The position numbers and the translations under genes are program-made. A stretch of DNA of 64,000 nucleotides from Ramazzottius varieornatus (Eukaryota; Tardigrada; Eutardigrada; Parachela; Ramazzottiidae), in NCBI GenBank assembly GCA_001949185.1, contig BDGG01000007.1:383401-447400 (forward strand), written 5' to 3'. The notes beneath the pieces are model-generated. The model saw only the letters and a program-made list of their open reading frames with translations. It was not told the DNA's origin and ran no database searches. Shown here in pieces: positions 1 through 11,005 of this stretch. Positions within the stretch are counted from its first letter, which is position 1. Each line of letters starts with the position of its first letter.

Positions 1-833
1 GGTTACGATTAGCATTATGGCGCATTAGCCTTTGTTGCAGGCTGAACAACTGTATGACGAAGTGTCCCACTTCGCTGAGCGCGCCAGAGATCATATTTGT
101 GCGATTAATGGTGGGGGACTGTTTACTTACACCAGAGCACTGCTGATGGGTGTAAGTTACGCGGCACCGGGCAGAAGTGTCCAGCGATCAAACGAAACAT
201 ACTCTTATCCAAATCGGATGTGTTTTGCAGACGGTCACCCTAGCCGGATCCATGACGTTCCTAATTAAAGAGCTCGCGGGCAACGAGAAAACTGGTGGAT
301 CATCTGCGAACTGTACAGTGTGATCACCAACAAGATTTCGGTCCTTGACAGATTTAATGAAAAAAATTGCCCTATTTTTGTTCGGAGCGGTAGCTCTGAG
401 TGCTCTGTCGCCCTAGAACGGACCTACGCTGGTCCAGCTTTGCCACATCTGTAACTGATACCATGAGTAATCGTACGGCCTAACACCTGGCGGACGCCAC
501 CGGCTCGTTGGATTGCAGTCTTAGGCTCGGAAGTATGACTTGCAACTTCTCTGGAGGAAAGTTTTCAAAACTTTTTCCTGACTTCAATATGTGAGGCCGT
601 TCTGAGTGGACGTCTGAAGTAGTTTAGTCTGTTGCCGCGGTCGAGTACCGGGCGTTACTAGTCCATCTGAAGGACATAAACTCATTGAGTCTGCACTATA
701 TAAGCGCTGGATTGATAGTTAGTCTTGGGCGGTTTTACATCATGTAGTTCAGTCTAATGAAGAGCTTTCGGCAATATCACGTCTCGCCACCCGCAATCCT
801 TACGGATACCTCTTGTAGGGGAAACTCTCCTCC

Positions 834-1029
834 AGTGTTGATTTCAGTCTTGGGCATAAATTCCGGCCGTTCGATCAATCAAGTACAACTGTCCCACTGA
901 GACTGAATAGTGAAAACTAGCTTTTGTAACTCAGTTTTTATATCAGTTTTCTATATCAGTCTTTAGTTGACTTGCGTCGCTTGATTGATCGTTAACTACG
1001 TAAATTATGCCCAGACTGAAATCAACACT
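834..1029. repeat. Palindromic MITE-like element
   Basis: The left arm at about 834-884 (AGTGTTGATTTCAGTCT onward, ending GATCAATCAAG) is repeated in reverse complement at about 980-1029, with a spacer of roughly 95 bp. A weaker outer match, AATCCTTACG at 794-803 against CGTAAGGATT at 1129-1138, suggests the element may reach about 794-1138. No coding sequence lies inside. The form is that of a non-autonomous DNA transposon; the family is unknown. Confidence 0.6.
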
Positions 1030-1294
1030 GTTCTCCTCAGTGTTTCAATTTTTTCTCTAAGCGGATGGTGGGTATGTCTCTTGAGCAAAGACACGAAAAC
1101 TAATATACCACCGAAAATGCCCGAAATCGTAAGGATTTCTTCCAGACTGCTGAAGTTATACTGACCAGTGGTCATCGGCTGCGTTCTGGTGATAAGACTA
1201 AAGAAAAAAAGTTTGATGCGAACCGGGCAAAATGGGAATTGTAGGGAGCGAAAAATTGCCGTGTTGTACTCACAATGACCACGTTGGTAATCAG

Positions 1295-1465
1295 GGTGTT
1301 AAGTGTGGTGTGGTGTTTTTTGTTTTGGTGTTTCGCCACACCGAAACTACCTTTTCGGTCTTGGTTTCGGTTTCGGTGTGAAACTTACACCGCTTTTTTC
1401 AGTCTGGTGTTCTGCGCACACCGAGTGTGGTCTTCTTTTCGGTGTGGTGGTAAAACCACACTATG
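1295..1465. repeat. Degenerate GGTGTGG/CACACCGA repeat
   Basis: The words GGTGTGG, TTCGGTGTG and CACACCGA recur in both orientations across about 170 bp, giving a low-complexity tract. Open frames that cross it on both strands are a by-product of this composition. Confidence 0.5.
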
Positions 1466-1838
1466 GCCAGGTCTACTCACCTTCGCTATTCAAAGTACGA
1501 CCACAGACCCCCACAATGACGTCAGCTCGGTGGTTGATGGACTCGCCGTTGACCGCAGAAAGAGCTTTAGCTTTGAGCAGACATTTTTCGGAGGAGCTGT
1601 TGTCACGAAATCCGTAAGCTATGCCGACGAGGATGCCCGCTGCTTCCGCGGAGGCCTTCATGTGTTCCGGGGACTGATGTCCGTGGCGGTACTTGGCTGT
1701 CAAGGCGAGAACGACACTGTTCCGTCCATCAGCCTTAAGCACCACCTTGAACTACTCTGAAACACGTAGTACAGGCCATAAGTGACAGAATTATTTGATC
1801 GGTGGTATCAATAAGTAAGGCATGAGTACATAAGTGGC

Positions 1839-1965
1839 AAATTGCTCAGCCGATCAGCTGTTTTGACCCGTTGGAACTAGATGGTGTGCCATCACGCAAC
1901 GGCAACAAGTTATGGTTCGCCGCTCTGTACCAGAAGGTCAAAACAGCTGATCCGCTGAGCAGTTT
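1839..1965. repeat. Hairpin inverted repeat
   Basis: Arms at 1839-1868 and 1936-1965 are near-perfect reverse complements over 30 bp. They share GATCAGCTGTTTTGACC, and the loop is about 67 bp. It looks like a short MITE or foldback. Confidence 0.65.
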
Positions 1966-2225
1966 GTGATCAATCAAAATACTCAATCAAAGAGCTTCAT
2001 GTCACTGCAGCCCATTCGACGCGTTACTTCCGGATCCCGCAGCATCTTCCAGGATTTTTTTGCGTCTTGGGTTTGTAGCTTAAACTGTGCGCCAGGCTCT
2101 CTTCTGTCTTTCTGTGAGGGCCGTTCGACAATCAGGATTTAACGGTTGGCGTACTCCCCTTGTCAGTCATTAAATTTTGCAAGAGTTTTTCACGCAAGCT
2201 CCTTCTGATAAGAGTACACGCGCCT

Positions 2226-2347
2226 GGCCTAATCATTGGCATGTACAAAATCATTGGCAGCCGTCCGAAAGCGGCAGTGGCCAGCTAAAACTAAGGTTGT
2301 GCTTTCGACCGGCTGCCAACGATTTTGTCCATGCCAGTGACTAGGTG
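2226..2347. repeat. Hairpin inverted repeat
   Basis: Arms at 2226-2263 and 2310-2347 are reverse complements with a few mismatches; both carry a TGGCAT..ACAAAAT..TTGGCAGCCG pattern. A related single arm (GGCATGGACAAAATTG) occurs near 6229, which suggests a dispersed family. Confidence 0.6.
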
Positions 2348-2389
2348 GCCACGTATACAGTAGTTGCTGCGCTACGGATATCGTCATTT

Positions 2390-2860
2390 AAGACCTCGGG
2401 CACGACGCGGTTTCGTGCTTTCAGAATACGAGCTGGGCAACTCACTTTCGTCCCCATTGGTTGAATTTGGCAATACGATGTGCAGTGCACCACCCACCAG
2501 CTTGAGATGGTCAACGTTTATAGTTTCTTGTTGACCAACGGGCAGATATTTTCTCAAATTTAAAACTCGAGCAAGATACAAAAATTATTGAACTAGAGCT
2601 ACAATTTTTTGCGAGACTTTGAGACAACCGAGAGCCTCGCTGAAAGACACTTGCTGGCTACGATGAAATTTCCTCGAAAACGAGAAATTCCAGGCAGATT
2701 AGCATAGTCACTATCCAGTGGCCGTTAGTTACAGTTTCAATAGAAGGTGATGCTTCAGGCAAACATAAAAACGGGTAGCAAAAGCTAAGCTGCACTCTCG
2801 CCACGTAGAAATTAGTCTACTGCAGGAGAGTGAGTTTCCTGCCCCGTGCTCAAGGTGTTA
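2390..2860. repeat. TIR element with a second copy near 42.45 kb
   Basis: The segment TTTCGTGCTTTCAGAATACG and its surroundings recur at about 42471-42490, and related sequence extends roughly 200 bp in both places. The right end near 2844-2859 (CCGTGCTCAAGGTGTT) is the reverse complement of the left end of the second copy (AACACCTTGAGCAC). That gives short terminal inverted repeats and an element of about 470 bp. The only open frames are short and not conserved. Confidence 0.5.
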
Positions 2861-3048
2861 ATCACTGCTTCCACGTCAGGAGCGATGTTCTGGTTGTGCG
2901 TGAAAATAAATCCGATGAAATCATCTTATCAACCACAGCCCACGCGTACCCGGAAGGTGTATGCTTGATTTTCAAACCTGGCAGATCCGTCACCATCAGG
3001 TGCAAGTGGGTTATTCGATAACTCAACCGATGCAGCCCCTGCTTTGCT

Positions 3049-3152
3049 CTACAGTCACGGTCATGGGTCAGGGTCAGTCTGTCAGGTGACGGGAGGTATG
3101 AAGTCAAAAACGTAAGGCTATGGAGTGAGGCTTACCCATGACAGTGACTGTG
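3049..3152. repeat. Short palindromic element, ACAGTCAC family
   Basis: Arms CTACAGTCACGGTCATGGG (3049-3067) and CCCATGACAGTGACTGTG (3135-3152) are inverted. The same terminal sequence bounds the larger palindrome at 3885-4103, so the two are related elements of different length. Confidence 0.55.
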
Positions 3153-3884
3153 TCTAATTTCTTGTATTGAAACGACCGTCATCACGTTGCGTTTTTCTGC
3201 CGGAGCACCGAGATTCGGTTTCTCTTACGAGGAAACTAACTGTTTGAACACTACTCCATGGTCTAGGTCAAGAACATCTGCGGAAACAAAAACATTACAA
3301 ATTTGCCCCACAGCATGAGGTTCCGATTTTATGAGCGCTTTATCTGCTACGTGTATGCACGAAAAGAGATGAGAAAATAGTGAAATCGCGATACTTGCTT
3401 TCAAGGAGCGGCAGCAGTAACAGGATCGGGAAAGAACCAGCCACGCTGTTGTGTCGCTGTCACGCACTGTCTAAGGATGCTCGCATTTCCTATGAGAAGA
3501 AAGCTAGCTTGAACTACTGTGAAGGCAGGAACCGATCCCTGTTGCAGTCAGAAGTTTGTCTCACCACTGACCACGGGAGGAAATTCTTTCTTCTGGCGAC
3601 ACAGTCAGAGGGCGGTGTTCGTAGTCTTGCCGGAAGTTGTTCCGATCTGCCTGCTCGGCAGGAGTTGCGCCTCGTTAATTACCGGTGAGTGTTTCTCCAA
3701 CCACGAAACTTTCCTAACGGAAAGCCCATCACCGAGCAAAACGAAAAGTACAATGCAAGAGCCTTTCTCTTCATGAGCTGGTTTTACTGGACAGTATTTC
3801 CCGGTACCTGCGCCGATCCATAATGCCAGACTCACGTCGGTGAACCTGTGAAAGAACTGGCATAATCATAATCCGGTAACAAGC

Positions 3885-4103
3885 GTACAGTCACTGTCAC
3901 GGGCCATCGGCTCCCCATTCTTTTCCCTCGTAATTTCATATCTTCTGAACCCGTCGTCCGATTCTAAAACTTTAACCACTGTGATTTAGGAAGTGTCTTC
4001 TAAATGACAGTGTTTAAATTTTTAGAATCGGAAGACGGGTTCAGAAGAAATGAAATTACGAGCGAAGACCATGAGGCGCCGATAACCCGTGACAGTGACT
4101 GTA
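3885..4103. repeat. Large palindrome, ACAGTCAC family
   Basis: Nearly the whole 219 bp is an inverted repeat centred near 4000. The left side runs GTACAGTCACTGTCACGGG, then a block containing CTCGTAATTTCAT, TTCTGAACCCGTC and CGATTCTAAAA; the right side has the same blocks reversed. Mismatches are scattered, as expected of an aged foldback MITE. Confidence 0.7.
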
Positions 4104-4617
4104 TCTCAGTACAAGGTCATAAGTTCATGTACAGTACAGGATTTGCATGGCATATGGCATTTTTGCCCGTGGTCTCTCTGCCAATTTATCGATGCATTTT
4201 GACTCAGTCGCTGGCTCACGGGCAGGGAAGCACTTTCTTCATTGTACTTTCAGGCTGGATACGGAACGGTCCGTCTACATGGTCAGGTAGTGGTCACGCA
4301 CTGCGTAGAAATGTTGCGCTCTAACAGAAAAAGCTGAGGCCTCGACGTAACCGAGAACGTTTCCCCGTTATACATGGAGCCAGTCACATTGCCGATCATG
4401 AGACAAACCGTTTTTGTCAGCACTGGAGTCCAAGGTCGGACTTTGTGCTCAGGTTGCGTCAAAAAGCATCTCTAATGTACCCATTTCGTAACTTTAGGTA
4501 CTTACGGCATTTCTTCACCAAGACTTTTCGATCTGACATTCTGTTGAGGTTCCGAAAGCATGTCAGGGAACAAGCAAAAAAATATCGAGTGGCCTTTTAG
4601 CGGCTAGGGTTCTGCGT

Positions 4618-4661
4618 GCCTCCACTTCCGCTGGTTCCCAGCTAGCGGAAGTGAAGGCACC
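4618..4661. repeat. Short hairpin
   Basis: GTGCCTCCACTTCCGCT at 4618-4634 pairs with AGCGGAAGTGAAGGCAC at 4645-4661, with one mismatch and a 10-base loop. Function unknown. Confidence 0.5.
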
Positions 4662-4950
4662 CACTTCAAGATTGGCAGTGTTGTTTTGAGATCCGCTAAA
4701 GCCACACAGTACAGTGCAAGGCCATAAGTTCGTCTGCTCGATTTTTAAGACCGTTCTTTATGCTCGAAAAGGCACATCAGCGGTATCTGCTGAACGGGAT
4801 GAGCAATCTGTGCATCTTTACATCCCAGTCACTTCTGGTGTACATTCAATTTCGATAAATTCTTGAATACGGCAACTTTATTATTGTTCAGTGTAAGGTC
4901 CGCCTCCCCTTTCCTGCCTCACCAGGCCGATTTACAGTATAAGTCCCAGT

Positions 4951-6015
4951 ATGTCGTCCAAACATGTTTCTTGGACCATAAACGGGACAAATTCGACGAA
5001 CACAACAGACACGGCTCCTGATGCAGGGTGGAATCCCCTCAATACTTTCGGACTCTTCGGCGTCGTAGCAGGTATCATTTGCAACGTCAGTGTTTTGGCC
5101 ATCTTTCTTTCTCGAAGAAGTCTGCGGAACTCCTTCGGAGTTTATGTGGTGAATCTACTGATCAACGAAACCATTCTGGCTCTGGTCTACAGTCCCCTCA
5201 CGATGCCGGACGCTTATTACCATGTTTGGGTCCTCGGCTACGATGTATGCATGTTCGTCAACTTCGTCGGTTACACCTACGAGACCTTGATTATTTGGGC
5301 GCACTTCCTCATCGCCGTGAACCGTATCTGGGCATTGTCGTTTCCTTTCTCCTACCGCACTGATCATTCCACGAAAGTCGCTGTTCTGCTCTGTGGCTCT
5401 CTGTGGCTCGCCATGAACGTGGTTTACATTCCAGTGACTCTCCTCACCGCCAGTCTTAATCCAGGATCGTTCCCCAACACCTGGTCGTGTGATATAGACA
5501 CGACCGGCATCTTGTTCGTTTTCACAGAAATAGGCCTGTTCGTCACTCCAATGGTGTTGGTCATCGTGTCGTATCCGTACGTCTGCTACAAGTCCTTCTT
5601 CAGCAAGCGCAAGCAACGGATATTCCCGCAATCACTTGCAGTCGCAAGTTATGCCCATGGCCAGCAGGACTTTCAGCCGTCTCGAATTTCCGGTGGGACG
5701 GTCGCAACGATCACCAACCCTGGGGCTGGAGCGAAGAAAGTCAAGCGACATCGGATTTGTGGAAGAGAGCTGAACGGTAGTCTGACTGGCTTTGTGACTT
5801 TAACCTTGATGACGTTGAGCGTCGCCATCTGCCTCTTACCCAAGGAGGCATTCTTCACGTACCTGATCTGGGCTGAGAGCGAGCCGCCGGGTGTCCTGGA
5901 CGTTGCTGACATACTGCAGCGACTCACGACCCTCTTTGATCCAATCCTAATCGTGTTGGCCAACACAGAAATACGAAAAATGCTGTACAGACAATGTCGA
6001 CGCACCCTACAGTAG
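4951..6015 (+). CDS. Intronless class A (rhodopsin-like) GPCR, orphan
   Basis: A 354-residue single-exon protein with seven hydrophobic segments. The N-terminus is rich in Asn-X-Ser/Thr glycosylation sites. TM1 keeps the conserved Asn (GIICNVSVLAIFL), and TM2 reads NLLINETILALVYSPLTMP. Cys residues before TM3 (GYDVCMF) and in the second extracellular loop (TWSCDID) can form the usual disulfide. Several hallmark motifs differ: Glu replaces the TM2 Asp, the DRY motif reads NRI, and TM7 has DPILI where NPxxY is expected. TM6 lacks CWxP. Overall form is class A with an unknown ligand. It resembles the expanded orphan receptors of small invertebrates, but I cannot name a subfamily. Confidence 0.88.
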   Translation: MSSKHVSWTINGTNSTNTTDTAPDAGWNPLNTFGLFGVVAGIICNVSVLAIFLSRRSLRNSFGVYVVNLLINETILALVYSPLTMPDAYYHVWVLGYDVCMFVNFVGYTYETLIIWAHFLIAVNRIWALSFPFSYRTDHSTKVAVLLCGSLWLAMNVVYIPVTLLTASLNPGSFPNTWSCDIDTTGILFVFTEIGLFVTPMVLVIVSYPYVCYKSFFSKRKQRIFPQSLAVASYAHGQQDFQPSRISGGTVATITNPGAGAKKVKRHRICGRELNGSLTGFVTLTLMTLSVAICLLPKEAFFTYLIWAESEPPGVLDVADILQRLTTLFDPILIVLANTEIRKMLYRQCRRTLQ

Positions 6016-8871
6016 GCTTCGGAGTAGTCCTTCGATTCCAAGCATATGCCTACTATCCAGAATCAAACAGCAGCAATGTATCGTACTCAAAGCTTCACGC
6101 TCGACCTCCATTCGCCGCTGATCCCGTGACGATTCAAGTCATAGCCAAGTGGTAGAGTCCCTCCGTCAGCGGCGTATCGAAGTGCAGACTACTTGTACTG
6201 TATGAGCATTCGTCTGACCCAATTCTGGGCATGGACAAAATTGTGGGTAGCACAAATTGGCGCTAATGGAACGCAAAGAATGTCATACCGGAACAGAAAC
6301 TAGCCATGTAACGTCAGCAATTGAAAATCTCGCGATGAGCTTTCTATTGTGTGCTGTCGTTCCAGGTTCTGTAATCTGTACTCCTTCATGAATTGTTTTT
6401 CCAATCTCGACAAACTTTACCTTACAAACTGTCGGAAGATTTCAAGCGCAAGAAGCGCCGAAAGTACATCGAAGAAAGTCTGAGATATGCTCCCAAGAAA
6501 AAAAACTTGGATTCGGAGTACGCCGCACTAGAGCATCCTGGGTATTATCAGGTGCGGAAGTATGACTTGTCCCCTTGGCCTCTGCCGATCGCATTGCTGG
6601 GTGAGAGAGATCTATAACGGTCAGGCGTGTGAGGTGGCCATCAAATGTAATCACGGTTCTGTTTCAGTGCCGCTCATGGTTCGAACTTTTCTGTTATGGT
6701 TTGCACTTAGAAATCTTCTATAGAGTGCAGGTGTTGTCACCGATAGCAATGCGGACTGCTATCGGCTCGTTCTTGTTTGCAATCCGGAGAGAGAAAAATG
6801 ACAAAGTTGTGCGTTATTTTCGAGGTGCGCGAAGTAAGTGGGGTGCCAATTTCTCTTGTTGTTTTGCCCTCCTCGTCTTATTTAAATTTGATATGAGACT
6901 TTAGGGAGGCAGACCTAAGTCTTGTAAGAATTGCACTGTAGTTTGGGAAGGATCGGGTGTGACATGATCGGTCAACACATTGTCGTCCACTTTCGACTTG
7001 GGTCTTCCGTAACGGTAACTTTTCAATGAAAAATCCCCAGGACGAAACCGATCAACCCTATCCCCTATGGTAAAAATGTTAGGTATTTCATCATCAGACA
7101 CGGATCTGATTTGTCGGCGGTGCGAGATGCGTTCGGTTCTCGATAAAATTCAAGGACCAAAATCCCCGAAATTCCACTTGTGTATGACTCCGTCGAAACA
7201 ATTCCTGGCGTACGCCAGAGCTGAGAAACCTGAATCAATGGAGTGTCAAACAAGGGAAGGTAGTTGGTAGACTGACCGGAGAAAATGTTTAGAACGAAAG
7301 GACGAAGGGGTAAGGTTGTGCATTCCATGCCCTACCCTCTTGGAATGAAAATAAGAAAGAAATTCCTGATATTCCTGTTCTCCTATCTTTCTTTTCCAAA
7401 ATTCTGCGGTGGAAACTTGGAATTCCAAAACACTGTGGAAACGTATGTTGTTGTGGGGTATATCGATCAAGTTGTGCACTTTCTACGCGAATAATGCTTG
7501 TACCATGCGGACGAATGCCTTTTCGGTCCAAAGTATTCCTGCTAACCGTCAGATATCACAACCACGTCGAAAAAGCTGCCCGTGCATCCTATGAAACCCA
7601 CCATTATCATGGATTCGATAGACCTTCGATTAAGTGATCCGTTAATTTATCTGCAAAATCTGAAAAGCAGCCTCATGGAATTCCTACTAGTTTTCCAGAT
7701 TTCGCCTGTTTTCCAAAATAAGAATTCCACCGTTCCAAACCCTCACTTCTTGGAACGGAGAGGAATTCCTGGAAAGGAACGAAATGTGGAAAGCAATGGA
7801 ACTTGGAATACACAACCTTATGAAGGGGAGCAGAAGTCAAGATGTTCCAAAGGAGACAAGTCATACTTCTGTACCTGATAGTAGCAATATGTACGATGAG
7901 TCTACTAAATTGCCCATGTATGCGCATCACATGTGCATTTCGACTTGGCCAATCAATAAATCAAAAGCGCATTTGGTTGCTTGATTGATGAACTCAGCGT
8001 TGAGTTCTCTCTTTGTTTGATTGCTTGGTTTTTCTGATTGTTTCGGGGGATTTTTGTTCGGTTGATATTCTGATGAACATTCGTTGGTTTTGATGATCCG
8101 GTCCACCCGGACTAGTGATCGAATGGATCCGCATTGATGATCCGGTCCAACCGGACCGATCATTGGGAATGCCGACTCGGTTCGGTCTTCCCTTAAGTCT
8201 TGTTCAGAAGTCCAGCCCGGACCTACTGGACAGCTCGATTGAATGAAAGATCGGACCAAATCGCCAGCAGATTGACAGGCTGGATGGAGGTGAAGGTCCG
8301 ACTGAGATGGGGGTCCGACTTGACAGTCGGACAGTCAGCCGCGTCATGTCAAAAACACTTCTTGAAGTGTCATATAATTAGTCTTGCGGCTGTTCAGTCT
8401 TCCTTGTTAGTCCTGACTTCCGGCCACCTTCCTCAGAACCACAACCTTCTCCGCTGCCTTCTCCCGATCCCTTCTCGTTCGTCTGGATACATTATGATGT
8501 CAGCACCTCGCCTGAAAACAAACGCATTTAACTGTGAAAGAATTCAGTTTTCAAATCCGCTGCAGTACGGGCCGTCAGCTCTTCTCGTAAATATCGAGAT
8601 TCTGTTTTCGGCGCAGATCTCTCCAGCTGGAGAAGACTTGTGGTTGTTTTTCGTTCAGAAATCTGAAGTGGTTGACTGAAACGGCTATATCCGTTTTCTT
8701 CTTCCAGTTTTGATCAGGTAAAAGAGATAGGCTAATTTTCGGAAATTCAAAGAAAAACAAAATCTCGAACACCTCCTTCGCCGAAATTCGACCAGGACAT
8801 CTTGCTAGGTGCCCCTTTTTGACTTTTTGCACCCGGCTGAAAGGTCGAAAATTTATCAGAGCTGTCCTTAC
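6016..8871. other. Gene-poor region
   Basis: No supported gene. A short lysine-rich open stretch at about 6429-6540 has coding-like codons but no start, domain or splice context that I can defend. The hAT-like element at 7311-7820 lies here. Near 8091-8155 the words TGATGATCCGGTCCA and CCGGA recur twice, and GGTCCGAC words recur near 8296-8340. Confidence 0.5.
7311..7820. mobile_element. hAT-like non-autonomous DNA transposon (MITE)
   Basis: The element starts TAAGGTTGTGCATTCCA and ends with the reverse complement TGGAATACACAACCTTA (one mismatch in 17). It is flanked by an 8-bp duplication, CGAAGGGG at 7303-7310 and TGAAGGGG at 7821-7828, with one mismatch. An 8-bp target duplication is characteristic of the hAT superfamily. 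The 510-bp interior is rich in GGAATTCC-type palindromes and has no transposase. Confidence 0.75.
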
Positions 8872-8952
8872 CTTCAAGCGCAACCTACAGTATCCCAGAA
8901 ACGTGGATGCCGCGAAAAACAGAAGCAGTTTCAGGCACAGTAAAATCCGCAT
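8872..8952 (-). CDS. Candidate signal-peptide exon
   Basis: From an ATG at 8952 the minus strand reads 27 residues that begin MRILLCLKLLLFFAASTFLG, a typical secretory signal. It ends at a good donor (AAG|GTAAGG). I could not find a convincing following exon. A pyrimidine-rich acceptor exists only 35 bp on, which is short for an intron. It may be a partial secreted-peptide gene or chance. Confidence 0.22.
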
Positions 8953-9728
8953 TTCTGTCAGTCGATCGACTGTTCCCAATTGCTCCTTCCAAGCCTCACA
9001 ATATTTGTAAGATAACAGGGATGAACGAGAGCTGGAATCAAGATCAGGATGATCGAGGAAAGGTGGAGGAAGGCGATCGATTGCTAGAACTAACGGGAGC
9101 AGTCAACAGCGACGAAATTTTATCGTCTGAAAATTCAGTCCGAAATTTCGCGCATGTGTCAGTCACCTGCGTGATCGAGCGCACAGCATGCGCTCGATCA
9201 CGTAAGGACCGGTTGAGAAAATTGTACGCTAAGTACCTGTCCGGCGCTTTGGCGATGTCAACTGCGCCTTGGCGATGTCAATCAAGAGCTTAATCATGTG
9301 TTTTGCTCACCAGCAAGACGATGTTTAGCAGCACATCAGCAAGTACTCGTTTTCTTTTGAGCAGTTCGCGCATTGGCGGATGGATAGGGTTGTTAACGGA
9401 TGGTTAAATGGGTAAACGGATGGATGAGCGGATGGATGGAACCGTCAACCGGATTGTTGCTGGATGGATGGATGGACCACCGGATGAACTCATTTCCAAC
9501 AAGATAGCGTATTGAATTAATTAAATGAGTCGGAATGGAAATTATTGTCACAAGGGGGCTTAGAGTGGGCGTTTTGAGATGGCGGCCACAGCAACCTGTC
9601 TGTATTCGGTCGGATCTCGGGTTTTCGAGCGGAACAACGTGTTTGGATTGCTCCCAGCTTTGATCGATTTTCAATTCGTGAACTGGTTTAAGTCCCTGTC
9701 CAAGCCATGGTTTTATTCGTATGGAAAG

Positions 9729-9872
9729 TTGGATGGATGGAAGGGATTAATATCCGGTTGGGCGATGGATGGATGGGATTTTTATCCGGTTGGGCGATGG
9801 ATGGATGGGATTTTTATCCGGTTGGGCGATGGATGGATGGGATTTTTATCCGGTTGGGCGATGGATGGATGG
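9729..9872. repeat. 32-bp minisatellite
   Basis: TATCCGGTTGGGCGATGGAT and the bases around it recur with a period of exactly 32 bp; the TATCCGG starts are at 9751, 9783, 9815 and 9847. The unit ends in GGATGGATGG, also the theme of the tract at 9372-9480, so the array probably grew from a GGAT microsatellite. It has no stop codon in at least two forward frames, hence the long but spurious open frames here. Confidence 0.85.
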
Positions 9873-10807
9873 GGAGCTCATCCAATCCGATTTCTATCCG
9901 GATCAATCCGGATCCATCCGTGGTCGGATTGGATTTTAACAACGCTACGGACGGATGACAGTTCGGAAAGCTTAATTTCGCTAATTTCCCCAGTAACTCC
10001 TTTCCAGTTCAAAGAGTTAAGTCTAGACGTAAATTTAGCGTCAGAGTTAGGTTTCCCCGCAGAGTAGCCGATCACGGGAGGATATTGAGATCAAATCTGA
10101 AATTAACAACGATCAATAAAATCTGCGTAAAACGCTCTGTTGTCCGCGTTGACCAGTTCTGTTTCAGCTGTAAGCGATTACAGCTGGTGAAGCCCCTTTT
10201 TCGGAAATCACTTCCCCATAATTTTTTTCATGTCCAAAATAAGGCCGCCCTCGTGTACAGTGTTTTGGGTCATCGGTTTCCTAACTTTAAAAGAAAACAA
10301 CCGGCGAACGAGCTTTGCCTGCCTACTTCGCCCGACATCCGTGAATGTTTCTGTGCGTTGTGATGCTGTATAGTTATGACGCAACGAGGTGTTCAAACAA
10401 CGTATCCATAAAGCGATAACTCCGATATCTAATCCTTTGCCAAACAATTATCTCGCATGTGGAGCTCGTCATTGCAATCTTGCGAATGAATAAGTTCGAG
10501 TTTGTGATTGACACGTTGTACCACGCAATTGTGGATCCGCGATCTGCTGAATTCCGAATTTGAACTTCATGGCGCATGTTCAGCGTAAGTTGCATCAAAC
10601 GAAACCTGTGGATGTTAGACATTGGATGTACCGTCGTTTCCAGTTCACCGGTTTCCAGCTTGTACGATGCGAGAGTGCTTCGTTATGGCGGACAGATGCA
10701 GGATTCGTACCTGACAGGCAATTCGAACTAGGTAATACTCTGAGATGTTGATCTCAGACGGACACATTTCCAGATCTATTCTGGCACTACCGTAAAGCTT
10801 TTCCGTC

Positions 10808-11005
10808 ATGTCCCCTTCCTACCCCGGAAGACGTCGGAATCCGGCCATGTTCGTACGAGGCTTTTTTATCATCATGGCGATCGTTACAGTGCTACTGTCG
10901 ATGCTCAGACACGAAATCTTCAGTTCCTCGGAAAGTGCGGCAGAGTGGTACGCAAACTTACGGTCCAGAGACTTCAAGACTCGCCCCTCGAAGACAGGAA
11001 AATAG
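10808..11005 (+). CDS. Candidate small single-pass membrane protein
   Basis: An ATG-initiated 65-residue frame with a basic N-terminus (PGRRRNP), a hydrophobic segment at about residues 18-33 (FIIMAIVTVLLSML) and a polar Ser/Arg-rich tail. This is the layout of a small type II membrane protein, or of the first exon of one. No family recognised and no neighbouring exon found. Confidence 0.3.
   Translation: MSPSYPGRRRNPAMFVRGFFIIMAIVTVLLSMLRHEIFSSSESAAEWYANLRSRDFKTRPSKTGK

Larger units (their letters stand above)
1..4950. other. Gene-poor region with foldback repeats
   Basis: No reading frame here looks like a recognisable protein, and the longer open frames start at non-ATG codons or overlap inverted repeats. 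What stands out is a run of palindromic elements, listed separately at 834-1029, 1839-1965, 2226-2347, 2390-2860, 3049-3152, 3885-4103 and 4618-4661. A degenerate direct repeat built on GGTGTGG/CACACCGA words fills about 1295-1465. A 90-codon minus-strand frame at 1473-1745 begins at GTG and matches no family I know, so it is not annotated. Confidence 0.6.

Noticed and set aside
1473-1745. 90-codon minus-strand open frame
   Set aside because: It begins at GTG, matches no family I recognise, and has no splice or promoter context. It overlaps the edge of a low-complexity tract.
9579-10067. Long plus-strand open frames with a repeated GDGWMG-type peptide
   Set aside because: These are read-through of the 32-bp minisatellite, open in more than one frame. 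This is a sign of repeat composition, not coding.
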